Positions 8,594-17,202 are shown, numbered from the stretch's first letter. The stretch: 64,000 nt of DNA from Faecalibacterium hattorii (GCF_003287455.1 NZ_PRLC01000002.1:124001-188000), one strand, 5' to 3'. Translations and numbers: made by a program. The notes: generated from the letters alone by a model not told the origin.

Positions 8594-8622
8594 TCAAAAC
8601 TGCGGGTTGGAAGTCCGCAGTT
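8594..8622 (-). terminator. possible terminator after the GerW-like gene
   Basis: Eight-base arms AACTGCGG (8598-8605) and CCGCAGTT (8615-8622), followed on the minus strand by a short T-rich run. The arm overlaps the stop codon of the gene ending at 8621. A second palindrome, GCACGTTGCAACGTGC, follows it. The T-tract is weak. Confidence 0.4.
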
Positions 8623-9031
8623 ACGGCCGGGGCTTTTCCTCCGCCGGGGCGGCGGGAGCTTCTTTTTTGTTGAGGAGGGCGCTGACCTTTTCCACCAGTT
8701 CGGGGATCATGGTCAGGGCGCGGTCCACTGTGTTGCTGCTGTCGGACAGCTGGATGGTGCGCACGCAGCCATCCTTGACGACCAGAAACGCCACAGGCTG
8801 AATGTTGACACCCGCGCCGGAGCCGCCGCCGAACAGGTCCTTGTTGGCAGCATTCTTGCCGTCGAAATCGGTGCCGCCGGAGGCGAAGCCGAAGCTCACC
8901 TTGGACACCGGGAGAATGGTGATGCCGTCCTCGGTGGTGATCGGTTTGCCGATGATGGTGTTGGAATCCACCATCTGCCGGACCTTGTCCATCGTGACGT
9001 TCATTAAATCTTGAATCGGATGCTCAGCCAT
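8621..9031 (-). CDS. GerW/YtfJ family spore protein homologue
   Basis: A 136-aa protein starting MAEHPIQDLMNVTMDKVRQMVD, with the family core (GKPITTEDGITILPVSKVSFGFASGG) followed by a Gly-rich segment FGGGSGAGVNIQPVAFLVV. It is the size of Bacillus YtfJ (GerW), a protein needed for spore germination. The C-terminal Ala/Pro/Glu-rich tail is variable. The ORF extends 59 codons upstream, but the ATG at 9031 has AAGGAGG and matches the family start. It pairs with the YtfI homologue upstream, as in the ytfI-ytfJ pair of Bacillus. If the organism does not sporulate, its present role is unknown. Confidence 0.88.
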   Translation of the reverse strand: MAEHPIQDLMNVTMDKVRQMVDSNTIIGKPITTEDGITILPVSKVSFGFASGGTDFDGKNAANKDLFGGGSGAGVNIQPVAFLVVKDGCVRTIQLSDSSNTVDRALTMIPELVEKVSALLNKKEAPAAPAEEKPRP

Positions 9032-9134
9032 AAAATCGGCCTCCTTATTTCGATACTGGGGAAGTTCTCCCCGGAACCACTCCCCCGCCGCAGCGGACAA
9101 GCGGGACACGCCATACAGATATATTATAGCGGAA

Positions 9135-9809
9135 TCAAAGGAACAAATCCAGTACTTTTTCGTGCCAGAATTCGTAAAGAACACGCAAAGCGGTAAAAAC
9201 GATCGCATAGGCCTGTGCCGTCACCCGGAAGGACACCCGGTCTTCCACGGTGGGCTGGTCGGGACCGAGATCCGGCACAAGGCGGAGCTGCTCAAAATCA
9301 AGGTAAAGAAAGCGGTCCAAAAGGCCCAGCGCACCGCCGAGCCATGCGTTCAGCTTGCCGTAGCTGCGGGCCACGTCGGCGGGGTCCTCGCCCCGGACGC
9401 CGAGGCAGATGTTGATCTTGGTGATCCGCAGCGCCCCAAAAACGGCCTTGGTTAACTTGCCCGCCCCCCGCAGGATGGTGCAGACGATGTTTAAGGTCAG
9501 CTTTGCCTTTTTGCGGGGCGTCGCTTCCGGCTTCGGCTTCGATTCCGCTTCCGGTTTCTTTTTGGACTTCTTCTTTTTCTCCTTCTTCGGCTTTTCCGGC
9601 GCGGGATACCGGAACACCGGGAAGGTGATGCCCAGCGCACCGGCCTTGACGGTCAGGGTCTCGTTCTCCCACAGCACATCCGCGCAGAAGGGGCAGAGCA
9701 TCAGCAGCACCGCCAGCACCAGAACCACCAGCAGCAGGATGCCGATGCACTTTAATAGGAAGAGCAGCACGCCGCCCACGACGCCCAGAATGCTCAGCAC
9801 CACGCTCAT
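9135..9809 (-). CDS. DUF2953 membrane protein (YtfI-like)
   Basis: A 224-aa protein with one or two N-terminal membrane segments (residues about 5-45). A strongly basic Lys/Pro/Glu-rich linker follows at about residues 70-105. The DUF2953-type domain covers the rest (CLGVRGEDPADVARSYGKLNAWLG near residues 137-160). Bacillus YtfI is coexpressed with YtfJ in sporulation; here the gene is directly upstream of the YtfJ homologue. Its start overlaps the scpB stop by four bases, suggesting coupling. Molecular function is not known. Confidence 0.8.
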   Translation of the reverse strand: MSVVLSILGVVGGVLLFLLKCIGILLLVVLVLAVLLMLCPFCADVLWENETLTVKAGALGITFPVFRYPAPEKPKKEKKKKSKKKPEAESKPKPEATPRKKAKLTLNIVCTILRGAGKLTKAVFGALRITKINICLGVRGEDPADVARSYGKLNAWLGGALGLLDRFLYLDFEQLRLVPDLGPDQPTVEDRVSFRVTAQAYAIVFTALRVLYEFWHEKVLDLFL

Positions 9810-10342
9810 ACCGCTCCCCCGCTTTCTTCCTGATCGTTATGGATGGGCGGCAGGTCATCCAGACTGGACAGGCCAAAACACCGCAGAAAGACATCCGTTG
9901 TCCGGAACGCCACCGGGCGGCCCGGCAGGTCGAGGCGGCCCGCCTCCTCGATGAGTCCCTTTTCCAGCAGACCGGACACGCTGGACGAGGAATCCACGCC
10001 GCGCACCTGCTCGATGAAGGCACGGGAGACCGGCTGGTTGTACGCAATAACGGTCAGCGTCTCCATGGCCGCCGGGCCCAGCGGCACCGAGCGGCGGGTG
10101 TCCAGCACCCGGCGGACCGGCTCCGCGAAATCGGTCTTGGTGGCCAGCTGCCAGTGGGTGTTCAGGTGGAGCAGACAAAGGCCGCTGTCCTCGCGGGCAT
10201 AGCGGGCGTGCAGGTCTTCCAGCGCCTCTTCCACGCTCGCCGTCGGCAGCTGCAGCGCCTGTGCCAGCTTGTCGGCCCCGACGGGCTCCCCGTAGGCAAA
10301 GAGCATCGCCTCCACGGCGGCTCGTATCGTTTTCTGGTTCAT
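9806..10342 (-). CDS. scpB: segregation and condensation protein B
   Basis: A kleisin-associated winged-helix protein of 178 aa that, with ScpA and SMC, forms the bacterial condensin. The start MNQKTIRAAVEAMLFAYGEPV and the second winged helix with TLTVIAYNQPVSRAFIEQVRG are diagnostic. The reading frame is open for another 102 codons upstream inside scpA, but the ATG at 10342 overlaps the scpA stop (TGA) by four bases and fits homologues. Confidence 0.95.
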   Translation of the reverse strand: MNQKTIRAAVEAMLFAYGEPVGADKLAQALQLPTASVEEALEDLHARYAREDSGLCLLHLNTHWQLATKTDFAEPVRRVLDTRRSVPLGPAAMETLTVIAYNQPVSRAFIEQVRGVDSSSSVSGLLEKGLIEEAGRLDLPGRPVAFRTTDVFLRCFGLSSLDDLPPIHNDQEESGGAV

Positions 10343-11067
10343 TTGTTCTCCTTTGTGCGTTCCAAGCGGCCCCGGCGCATGGTCAGCTTCCCTTCCGGGC
10401 CCAGCGTCACCCGCCCGCCGCGCACCAGCTCCAGCAGGGCCAAAAAGGTGGCGACGTTCGCGCCCCGGCTCTGGCGGCGGGAAAAGAGCTGCCCCATCCG
10501 CTGCGCCCCGCCCGCTATGAGCTGACGCAGGATGTAGACCACCCGGCTGCTGACCGATACCTGCGGCGCGGAGACCAGCGGCTCGAACTGCTGCTGGGTC
10601 GGCTCCTTGCGGACGAGGGGCGTCCGGCCGGAGAGTGCTTGCCAGCAATCGGCCAGCATCTGCGGCGAGTGGAACAGGTCATAGGTATTGTCCCACTCCA
10701 TCTGCAAGGGCGCGCGGACAAAGACCGGGGCTGCTTCGGCTTTTTCCCGCAGTTGGGCAGCCATCCGGCGGCACTGGTCGTATTCGATCAGCCGCCCGGT
10801 AAACTCCTGCTTCATCCGCTCACCCTCTTCGCTGCGGGGCAGCAGCAGATAGCTCTTCATCTCTACCAAATGCGCCGCCATCTCGATGAAAGCGCTGGCC
10901 GTCTCCGGGTCGGCATCGTCTGCCGAGGCCACTGCGGCGGTGTATTGGTCGATGAGTTCCAGAATGGGGATGTTGTGCAGGTCCATCTTGTGCTTTTGCA
11001 CCAGCGTCAGCAAAAGCTCCAGCGGCCCCTCAAAGTCTTCGAGGCGAAACGTCAGCTCCTCTGCCAC
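10339..11067 (-). CDS. scpA: segregation and condensation protein A
   Basis: The kleisin subunit of the SMC-ScpAB condensin, 242 aa. The N-terminal motif FRLEDFEGPLELLLTLVQKHKMDL is characteristic, and a C-terminal winged helix follows (TFLALLELVRGGRVTLGPEG). It starts immediately after the stop of the site-2 protease gene and overlaps scpB, so all three are likely cotranslated from one mRNA. Confidence 0.96.
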   Translation of the reverse strand: MAEELTFRLEDFEGPLELLLTLVQKHKMDLHNIPILELIDQYTAAVASADDADPETASAFIEMAAHLVEMKSYLLLPRSEEGERMKQEFTGRLIEYDQCRRMAAQLREKAEAAPVFVRAPLQMEWDNTYDLFHSPQMLADCWQALSGRTPLVRKEPTQQQFEPLVSAPQVSVSSRVVYILRQLIAGGAQRMGQLFSRRQSRGANVATFLALLELVRGGRVTLGPEGKLTMRRGRLERTKENK

Positions 11068-11742
11068 TCAGATCACCGTCCCGATGGATGCGTAGTAGGC
11101 CGAAAGGGCGATCTGGTCGATGTAGCCGGTGCCGAGGTCCAGCAGATCCCAGACCACATTGTTCAGCACCGTGAGGGGCCCGTCGAGGAAGCCGCCCCAC
11201 ACCACCGCCAGCATCACGATCAGGATGACCCGCTCATACTTCATCATGCCGAAGTAGATGCGCTCCGGCAGGACGGCCAGCAGCACCCGGCTGCCGTCCA
11301 GCGGCGGAACCGGGATGAGGTTGAACACCGCAAGGCTGACGTCCATCATGACTAAGTATTGGAGGAACCGGGCCGCAAAAATCGTCAGCTCCGTGATGGG
11401 CGCCCAGTAGTACAGCAGCTTCCACACCACCATGGCGAGGTAGGCAAGGATCAGGTTGGCCACAGGGCCCGCCAGCGCGGTGAGCGCCATGCCCCGCTTC
11501 GGGTTTTTGAAGTTGCGCGGGTCGGTGGAGACAGGTTTTGCCCAGCCCACGCCCGCAAACACCATGCACAGCGTACCCAGCAGGTCGAAGTGCTTGAAGG
11601 GGTTCAGGCTCAGCCGCCCCTCCTGCTTCGCTGTGGGATCCCCCAGCAGCCACGCCGCCAGTGCGTGCCCCGCCTCGTGGAATGGGATGGCGACCAGCGC
11701 CACCAGCGTTCGGATAAGATAATAGATTCCGCGTGAGCTCAT
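11068..11742 (-). CDS. site-2 protease family membrane protein (M50, YwhC/YdjP-like)
   Basis: A polytopic membrane metalloprotease homologue of 224 aa. The zinc motif HEAGH is at residues 22-26 and the second metal motif NLIPVPPLDGSR is near residues 137-148. About five hydrophobic segments are visible. This short M50 branch is often next to scpA-scpB in Firmicutes. No PDZ domain is present, unlike the RseP homologue elsewhere in the window. It is the first gene after the promoter at 11775-11803. Substrate is unknown. Confidence 0.9.
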   Translation of the reverse strand: MSSRGIYYLIRTLVALVAIPFHEAGHALAAWLLGDPTAKQEGRLSLNPFKHFDLLGTLCMVFAGVGWAKPVSTDPRNFKNPKRGMALTALAGPVANLILAYLAMVVWKLLYYWAPITELTIFAARFLQYLVMMDVSLAVFNLIPVPPLDGSRVLLAVLPERIYFGMMKYERVILIVMLAVVWGGFLDGPLTVLNNVVWDLLDLGTGYIDQIALSAYYASIGTVI

Positions 11743-11774
11743 GTCATTCTCCTGTCAGTGGATGATTTTCATTT

Positions 11775-11803
11775 ATTGTACTATTTTTTTCGTGTTCCGA
11801 CAA
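11775..11803 (-). promoter_or_regulatory. promoter of the M50 protease-scpA-scpB-ytfI-gerW run
   Basis: On the minus strand, -35 TTGTCG (11798-11803), 17-base spacer and -10 TACAAT (11775-11780). The start codon is at 11742. Confidence 0.65.
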
Positions 11804-11851
11804 GGGTTTGGCGCACAGATGAAAAAGGTTGCAGAAAATTTGAAAAAATGC

Positions 11852-11880
11852 TTGCATTTTCCCCGTATCTCTGGTACAAT
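11852..11880 (+). promoter_or_regulatory. promoter of rpmB
   Basis: -35 TTGCAT (11852-11857), 17-base spacer, -10 TACAAT (11875-11880). It is divergent from the scpA operon promoter, with the two -35 boxes about 50 bases apart. Confidence 0.75.
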
Positions 11881-11934
11881 AGTCAAGCTGATTATTTTGA
11901 ATTCCTTACTTCACTGCTAGGAGGTGCAAGTACC

Positions 11935-12123
11935 ATGGCTAAGTGTGAATGCTGCGGCAAGGGCGTTACCTTTGGTATCAAGGTTTCCCACTCTCATCGC
12001 CGTTCCAACCGTACTTGGAAGCCGAATGTCCGTCGTGTCAAGGCGGTCGTGGAGGGTTCTCCCAAGTATATCTACGCATGCTCCCGTTGCCTGCGCGCTG
12101 GCAAAGTTACCCGCGCTGTCTAA
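11935..12123 (+). CDS. rpmB: 50S ribosomal protein L28
   Basis: A 62-aa ribosomal protein starting MAKCECCGKGVTFGIKVSHS and ending with the ACSRCLRAGKVTRAV block. The CxxC pairs at residues 4-7 and near 49-52 mark the zinc-binding form of L28. The ORF is open upstream, but the ATG at 11935 follows AGGAGGTGC and aligns with L28. It has its own promoter and terminator, so it is a single-gene transcript. Confidence 0.98.
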   Translation: MAKCECCGKGVTFGIKVSHSHRRSNRTWKPNVRRVKAVVEGSPKYIYACSRCLRAGKVTRAV

Positions 12124-12135
12124 GTAGCTGCATCT

Positions 12136-12167
12136 GCCGGTCACTTTGTCGAGTGGCCGGCTTTTTT
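12136..12167 (+). terminator. terminator after rpmB
   Basis: Arms GCCGGTCACT (12136-12145) and AGTGGCCGGC (12152-12161, one wobble), followed by TTTTTT. Confidence 0.9.
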
Positions 12168-12190
12168 GTTATCCGTGAGGAGGTTTTTGC

Positions 12191-12367
12191 ATGGCACTGC
12201 CCAATGACCCCATCATGCTGCTGAGCATGGTGAACCTGAAGCTGCGCGATTTTTACCCCACCCTCGACGCACTGTGCGACGATTTGGATGAGGATAAGAC
12301 CGCACTGTGCGCAAAGCTTGCTGCCGCCGGGTATGAGTACGACCCCGCGCGAAATCAATTCGTATAA
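12191..12367 (+). CDS. DUF4250 domain protein
   Basis: A 58-aa protein too short for many ORF screens. It begins MALPNDPIMLLSMVNLKLRD and continues with FYPTLDALCDDLDED and a GYEYDP end, which match the DUF4250 family of small Clostridial proteins. A GAGGAGG site lies eight bases before the ATG. It is followed 18 bases later by the esterase-like gene, so cotranscription is likely. The function of the family is not known to me. Confidence 0.85.
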   Translation: MALPNDPIMLLSMVNLKLRDFYPTLDALCDDLDEDKTALCAKLAAAGYEYDPARNQFV

Positions 12368-12385
12368 ATTCAGGAGGTTGCTTCC

Positions 12386-13156
12386 ATGATGCAAGGTACC
12401 TATTACAAAGAGTGGAGCCGGGTGCTCGGCCGCGAGATGGAGTTCAAGGTCTACGGCACTGCCGGTGTGCCGGTTCTGGCGCTGCCCGCACGGGGCGGCC
12501 GCTTTTACGACTGGGAGAACAATGGGATGCCCGATGCGGTGGCTTCCCTGCTGAACACGGGCAAGGTCCAGCTCTTCACCGCCGACAGCATTGACGCCGA
12601 ATGTCTGCGGACCGGGGACGTCTCGCCCCGCCGCCGCGCCGAGCTGCAGGAAAAATATTTCTGCTACCTCACCGGCGAGCTGGCTGCCCGCATCCGGGAG
12701 CTGAACGGAGATGCCGACGCTCCGCTGTGGTGCGTGGGCGTGGACACCGGTGCCGTTCAGGCGGTCAACTGCCGTCTGCGCCGCCCGGAGGTCTTTGCCG
12801 GGGCCATCGGCCTGTCCGGCCTGTACGATGTCTGCCGCTTCCTCGGCAGCGCAGAGGACGACCTCGTACTGCGGAACGCGCCCATCGCTTACCTGCCCGA
12901 AGGGATCGTGGACGCCAAGGCCTTTGCCAAGGCTGAGGAGAACCATCTGCTCCTCTGCGCCGGGCAGGGCAGCTACGAGGAGGACTCACAGGCCGACACC
13001 CGCGCCCTCGCCGCCGCGCTGGCCGCCGCCAGCATCCCTGCCCACTGCGAGATCTGGGGCAACGATGTTTCCCACGACTGGTACTGGTGGGGCAAGGAGC
13101 TGAACATCTTCGCCGAGCGCGTCTTCGGCCGAGGTCAGGAGAAAACAAATGCCTGA
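12386..13156 (+). CDS. esterase-fold protein with a substituted nucleophile
   Basis: A 256-aa alpha/beta hydrolase of the putative esterase (PF00756-like) type. The nucleophile elbow, normally GxSxG, here reads GVDTG, with Asp120 where Ser is expected. The following block (RRPEVFAGAIGLSGLYDV) and the C-terminal NDVSHDWYWW, which supplies the catalytic His in relatives, are kept. The enzyme may therefore be inactive as a serine hydrolase or use another chemistry. There is no signal peptide. Two ATGs (12386, 12389) follow AGGAGG. The gene overlaps the next one by eight bases. Confidence 0.75.
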   Translation: MMQGTYYKEWSRVLGREMEFKVYGTAGVPVLALPARGGRFYDWENNGMPDAVASLLNTGKVQLFTADSIDAECLRTGDVSPRRRAELQEKYFCYLTGELAARIRELNGDADAPLWCVGVDTGAVQAVNCRLRRPEVFAGAIGLSGLYDVCRFLGSAEDDLVLRNAPIAYLPEGIVDAKAFAKAEENHLLLCAGQGSYEEDSQADTRALAAALAAASIPAHCEIWGNDVSHDWYWWGKELNIFAERVFGRGQEKTNA

Positions 13157-13985
13157 ATTCATCATCGGTGCCCGCGGCCATGATTTCGGCCGCCATACCC
13201 CCGAAGAGCTGCTCACTTCCATCGGCAAGGCGGGCTTCCGCTGCACCCAGTTGGCCTACACCAAGGCCATTGAGGACGTGAAGAGCTACGCCGACATCAC
13301 GCCGGAGCTAGTGGAAGCCACCAAGGCCGCTGTCGCTGCCTCCGGCGTTTCCATCGCCGTGGACGGCACCTACGTTGAGCTGAGCTATGCTGACGAGGAC
13401 AAGCGCCGCGCCGAGGTCGCCAAAGTGCTGAGCCAGATCCCCGTCGCCAAGGCGCTGGGTGCAGGCTGCATGGGCAGCGAGACCACCAACATGGCAAAGC
13501 AGCCCGGCGTCACCCGAAAGGAAGCGCAGGAAGCGCTGCTCCGCAGCCTCGGCGAGATCCTGCCCCTCTGCGAGGAGCAGGGGGTGCTGTTTGCCGTGGA
13601 ATGCGTCTACTACCACGCCATGAACACCCCGGAGGCCGTCAAGATGGTGCTGGACACCATGGCCAGCCCGAATCTGCGGGTCATCTGCGATTTTGCAAAC
13701 TACGTGGGCCCGGAAAACGCTTCTGTGGACGCCCAGCGCCGCATCTGGGATCAGGTCGGCAGCTGGTACGGCGACAAGATCGCCGCCGTCCACTTCAAGG
13801 GCCAGAACTTCCAGCCCGACGGCACCCTCTACTCCACCTCACTGGAAGATTCCTGCGTGGACTATGCGGGCGGCTTTGCCATGCTCAAGGCGATGCCGCA
13901 AGCGGCCCTTCCCGTTCTGCGGGAGGAAGCCGTCCCCGCCCGCGCGGCCAGCGATATTGCGTTCATCCGCCGTTTCTGCATCTGA
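13149..13985 (+). CDS. sugar phosphate isomerase/epimerase (xylose isomerase-like TIM barrel)
   Basis: A 278-aa AP-endonuclease-2-like TIM barrel. It has alternating beta-alpha units, an acidic metal-binding region (VLFAVECVYYHAMN near residue 150; VICDFANYVGPEN near 178) and AAVHFKGQNF near residue 213, as in sugar isomerases and epimerases. The ATG lies within the end of the esterase-fold gene, with AGGTCAGGAG upstream, which indicates coupling. The substrate cannot be read from sequence. A strong terminator follows. Confidence 0.8.
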   Translation: MPEFIIGARGHDFGRHTPEELLTSIGKAGFRCTQLAYTKAIEDVKSYADITPELVEATKAAVAASGVSIAVDGTYVELSYADEDKRRAEVAKVLSQIPVAKALGAGCMGSETTNMAKQPGVTRKEAQEALLRSLGEILPLCEEQGVLFAVECVYYHAMNTPEAVKMVLDTMASPNLRVICDFANYVGPENASVDAQRRIWDQVGSWYGDKIAAVHFKGQNFQPDGTLYSTSLEDSCVDYAGGFAMLKAMPQAALPVLREEAVPARAASDIAFIRRFCI

Positions 13986-13998
13986 TTTTTTGAACCGA

Positions 13999-14061
13999 CT
14001 GCTGCAACTCCTTCCGGCATCGCGTCAGCGATGACGAAGGGAGTCGCAGCAGTTCTTTTTT
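13999..14061 (+). terminator. long terminator hairpin after the isomerase gene
   Basis: Sixteen-base imperfect arms (13999-14014 and 14037-14052) hold a second inner hairpin CATCGC..GCGATG, then a T-rich run from 14053. Its size and inner hairpin resemble an intergenic palindromic repeat used as a terminator. Confidence 0.8.
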
Positions 14062-14109
14062 GTTCTCGCTCGTTCACAAAAAGTTAACATTTGAAGGTTC
14101 AATCCCTAC

Positions 14110-14138
14110 TTGTCTTGTAGGACAAACTGTGCTACAAT
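14110..14138 (+). promoter_or_regulatory. promoter of csoR-copA
   Basis: -35 TTGTCT (14110-14115), 17-base spacer, -10 TACAAT (14133-14138). The copper operator begins 17 bases after the -10 box. Confidence 0.75.
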
Positions 14139-14154
14139 CCTCTTGTACGAAAGA

Positions 14155-14169
14155 TACCCCCAAGGGGTA
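14155..14169 (+). promoter_or_regulatory. CsoR-type copper operator
   Basis: A perfect inverted repeat TACCCC-CAA-GGGGTA lies at the expected transcription start of csoR-copA. It matches the GC-rich palindromes flanked by TA that CsoR repressors bind, and the adjacent gene is a CsoR with the copper ligands, so autoregulation is likely. Confidence 0.8.
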
Positions 14170-14189
14170 ATTTGAAAGGAGTCGTTCCC

Positions 14190-14573
14190 ATGCGTGAAGC
14201 AACCGAGAAATGTCCCCGCTGCTGTGACACTGCAAACGCGGACGACCGCGAAGTGCGGGAAGCCGAAGCAGAAACGGAAAGTTCTTCCTGCTGCTGCCGC
14301 CACAAAAAGCGGAGCGAGGAGGAGTACAAGAGCCTCATCCACCGGCTGAACCGCATTGAGGGCCAGATCCGCGGCATCCGCGGCATGGTGGAAAAGGATA
14401 TCTACTGCGCCGACATTCTGGTGCAGGTGGCGGCGGTGAACTCGGCGCTGAACGGCTTTTCCAAGGAGCTGCTGGCCCAGCATGTGCGCACCTGCGTGGC
14501 GGACGATCTGCGGGCGGGCAGCGAAGAAAAGCTGGACGAGCTGATCAAATTGCTGCCAAAGCTTATGAAATGA
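14190..14573 (+). CDS. csoR: copper-sensing repressor CsoR, Cys-rich N-terminus
   Basis: A 127-aa four-helix repressor that leaves DNA when it binds Cu(I). The ligand set Cys73-His98-Cys102 ([17 protein letters not shown]) is the copper pattern. The core begins at the [18 protein letters not shown] block near residue 51. Before it is an unusual extension of about 45 residues with Cys at 8, 11, 12 and a CCC run at 34-36. The ATG at 14190 follows AAAGGAG. It sits 41 bases upstream of copA, behind a palindromic operator. Confidence 0.92.
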   Translation: MREATEKCPRCCDTANADDREVREAEAETESSSCCCRHKKRSEEEYKSLIHRLNRIEGQIRGIRGMVEKDIYCADILVQVAAVNSALNGFSKELLAQHVRTCVADDLRAGSEEKLDELIKLLPKLMK

Positions 14574-14614
14574 CCCTCTTGCGGGCAAGCCAACCGATCT
14601 TCAGGAGTACGATT

Positions 14615-17182
14615 ATGGAACAATACAATGTTACCGGCATGAGCTGCGCGGCCTGCTCTGCACGGGTGGAAAAGGCCGTGAACGCTGTTCCCGGCGTCAC
14701 AAGCTGCTCGGTCAGTCTGCTGACGAACTCCATGGGCGTGGAGGGCACCGCCAGCGCCGCCGCCATCGTCAAGGCGGTACAGGATGCGGGCTACGGTGCC
14801 AGCCCCAAATCCAGCAGCGCTTCCGCTGCGCCGGACTCCAGTTCCGACCTTGACGCACTGGCCGACCACGAGACCCCGAAACTGAAAAAGCGGCTCATCG
14901 CCTCACTGATCTTTCTCATCGTTCTGATGTACTTTTCCATGGGGCACATGATGTGGGGCTGGCCGCTCCCCCATTGGTTCGACGGCAACCACGTCGCCAT
15001 GGGCCTTGTTCAGCTGCTGCTGGCGGGCATCGTCATGGTCATTAACCAGAAGTTCTTCATCAGCGGCTTCAAGGGGCTGATCCACCGCGCCCCCAACATG
15101 GATACGCTGGTGGCGCTGGGTTCCTCGGCCAGCTTTGTCTGGAGCACCTACGCCCTCTTCGCCATGACCCGCGCACAGGTGGACGGCAACGAGGAACTGG
15201 TCATGCACTATATGATGGAGTTCTACTTCGAGTCCGCTGCCATGATCCTGACCCTCATCACCGTGGGCAAGATGCTGGAGGCCCGCTCCAAGGGCAAGAC
15301 CACCGATGCACTCAAGAGCCTGATGAAGCTGGCCCCCAAGACCGCCACCCTGCTGCGGGGCGGTGCCGAGGTCAGCGTGCCCATCGCGGAAGTGCGCAAG
15401 GGCGATATTTTCGTCGTCCGCCCCGGTGAGAACATCCCCGTGGACGGCATCGTGCTGGAAGGTTCCAGCGCCGTGAACGAAAGCGCTCTGACCGGCGAGA
15501 GCATCCCGGTGGACAAGGCCGAGGGCGACAAAGTCTCTGCCGCCACCACCAACCAGTCCGGCTTCCTGCGGTGCGAGGCCACCCGCGTGGGCGAGGACAC
15601 CACGCTGGCCCAAATCATCAAGATGGTCAGCGACGCCGCCGCCACCAAGGCTCCCATCGCCAAGATCGCCGACACCGTGTCCGGCTTCTTCGTGCCCGCC
15701 GTCATCTCCATCGCCGTGGTCACCACGATGGTCTGGCTGCTGCTGGGCCGGGAGTTGGGCTACGCACTGGCCCGCGGCATCTCGGTGCTGGTCATCAGCT
15801 GCCCCTGTGCGCTGGGTCTGGCCACGCCGGTCGCCATCATGGTCGGCAACGGCCTCGGCGCCAAGAACGGCATCCTGTTCAAGACCGCCGCTTCGCTGGA
15901 AGCCGCGGGCCGCACCCAGATCGTTGCGTTGGATAAGACCGGCACCATCACCAGCGGCGAGCCGAAGGTCACCGACATCCTGCCCGCCGAGGGCGTTTCC
16001 GAGACCGAGCTGCTGACCCTTGCCGCCGCACTGGAGCGCAGGAGCGAACACCCGCTGGCCAAGGCCGTCCTCGCTTACACCGAAGCAAACGCCATTGACG
16101 CGCCCGAAGTTTCCGACTTTTCCGCCCTGCCCGGCAACGGCCTGTCCGCAAGGCTGGACGGAGCGGAGATCTTCGGCGGCAACGCAGCCCTGATCGAAAC
16201 CAAGGCCGCCGTCCCTGCCGTGCTGAAGGAAAAGGCCGCCGCCCTTGCAAAGGAAGGCAAGACCCCGCTCTACTTCGGCGGCGCGGGCAGACTGCTGGGT
16301 GTGGTCGCCGTGGCCGACACCATCAAGGAGGACAGCCCCCGCGCCATCCGCGAGCTGCAGAACATGGGCATCCGGGTCGTGATGCTCACGGGGGACAACC
16401 AGCGCACCGCCGACGCCATCGGCAAGCAAGCGGGCGTGGATGAAGTCATCGCGGGCGTCCTGCCCGACGGCAAGGAAGCCGTCATCCGCCAGCTGCAAGC
16501 TTCCGGTAAGGTAGCCATGGTCGGCGACGGCATCAACGACGCCCCGGCCCTGACCCGTGCCGACACCGGCATCGCCATCGGTGCGGGCACCGACGTCGCC
16601 ATCGACGCGGCGGATGTCGTCCTGATGAACTCCAAGCTCTCCGATGTGCCCGCCGCCATCCGGCTCAGCCGCGCCACCCTGCGCAACATCCACGAGAACC
16701 TGTTCTGGGCGTTCCTCTACAACACCATCGGCATCCCGCTGGCCGCCGGTGTGTTCATCCCCTTCGGCCTGACCCTGAACCCCATGTTCGGTGCAGCGGC
16801 CATGAGCCTGTCCAGCTTCTGCGTGGTCAGCAACGCACTGCGGTTGAACCTGTTCGACCTGCACAGCACCAAGCACGACCACAAAGCCAAGAATGCCGTT
16901 TCCCTGCCCGCTGCCCCCGTGCAGCCCGCAGTCGAAGACCATACCACATCCAATGTCAAGGAGGATAACGTTATGAAAAAGACCCTGCATGTTGAGGGCA
17001 TGATGTGCGGCCACTGCGAGGCCCGCGTGAAGAAGGCACTGGAAGCTCTGCCCGAAGTCAGCGAGGCCGTGGTCAGCCACGAGGCCGGCACCGCCATCGT
17101 CACCCTGAGCGCCGACGTCTCCGACGAGACCCTGAAGAAGGCCGTCGAGGATCAGGATTACAAGGTCACCGGCATCGAGTGA
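14615..17182 (+). CDS. copA: copper-exporting P1B ATPase with N-terminal HMA and C-terminal CopZ-like domains
   Basis: An 855-aa Cu(I) pump in the cell membrane. In order: heavy-metal domain with MSCAAC (Cys11, Cys14), membrane helices, actuator motif TGES, the CPC ion motif ([12 protein letters not shown] near residue 395), phosphorylation motif DKTGT near 440, the SEHPL motif, and GDGINDAP near 637. After the last helices and a His/Lys/Pro linker, a second complete heavy-metal domain (MMCGHC near 797-801) occupies the last 69 residues. This tail looks like a CopZ chaperone fused in frame and has its own Shine-Dalgarno. The ORF opens 15 codons earlier, but the ATG at 14615 follows AGGAG. Confidence 0.96.
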   Translation: MEQYNVTGMSCAACSARVEKAVNAVPGVTSCSVSLLTNSMGVEGTASAAAIVKAVQDAGYGASPKSSSASAAPDSSSDLDALADHETPKLKKRLIASLIFLIVLMYFSMGHMMWGWPLPHWFDGNHVAMGLVQLLLAGIVMVINQKFFISGFKGLIHRAPNMDTLVALGSSASFVWSTYALFAMTRAQVDGNEELVMHYMMEFYFESAAMILTLITVGKMLEARSKGKTTDALKSLMKLAPKTATLLRGGAEVSVPIAEVRKGDIFVVRPGENIPVDGIVLEGSSAVNESALTGESIPVDKAEGDKVSAATTNQSGFLRCEATRVGEDTTLAQIIKMVSDAAATKAPIAKIADTVSGFFVPAVISIAVVTTMVWLLLGRELGYALARGISVLVISCPCALGLATPVAIMVGNGLGAKNGILFKTAASLEAAGRTQIVALDKTGTITSGEPKVTDILPAEGVSETELLTLAAALERRSEHPLAKAVLAYTEANAIDAPEVSDFSALPGNGLSARLDGAEIFGGNAALIETKAAVPAVLKEKAAALAKEGKTPLYFGGAGRLLGVVAVADTIKEDSPRAIRELQNMGIRVVMLTGDNQRTADAIGKQAGVDEVIAGVLPDGKEAVIRQLQASGKVAMVGDGINDAPALTRADTGIAIGAGTDVAIDAADVVLMNSKLSDVPAAIRLSRATLRNIHENLFWAFLYNTIGIPLAAGVFIPFGLTLNPMFGAAAMSLSSFCVVSNALRLNLFDLHSTKHDHKAKNAVSLPAAPVQPAVEDHTTSNVKEDNVMKKTLHVEGMMCGHCEARVKKALEALPEVSEAVVSHEAGTAIVTLSADVSDETLKKAVEDQDYKVTGIE
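16958..16975 (+). promoter_or_regulatory. internal ribosome-binding site and start codon for the CopZ-like tail of copA
   Basis: A full Shine-Dalgarno AAGGAGG (16958-16964) lies eight bases before an in-frame ATG (16973-16975) inside copA. This is ideal spacing for initiation and is unlike the surrounding GC-rich coding text. Confidence 0.7.
16973..17182 (+). other. possible separately translated CopZ-like copper chaperone (in frame within copA)
   Basis: Codon 787 of copA onward encodes 69 aa beginning [20 protein letters not shown], a complete CopZ/HMA fold with MxCxxC ligands. Standalone CopZ proteins have this length and start. Translation from the internal site would release a free chaperone from the same message that makes the fused pump. 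Whether both products exist is inference. Confidence 0.55.
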
Positions 17183-17202
17183 GCCGGTTTCCCAAATCAG
17201 AA

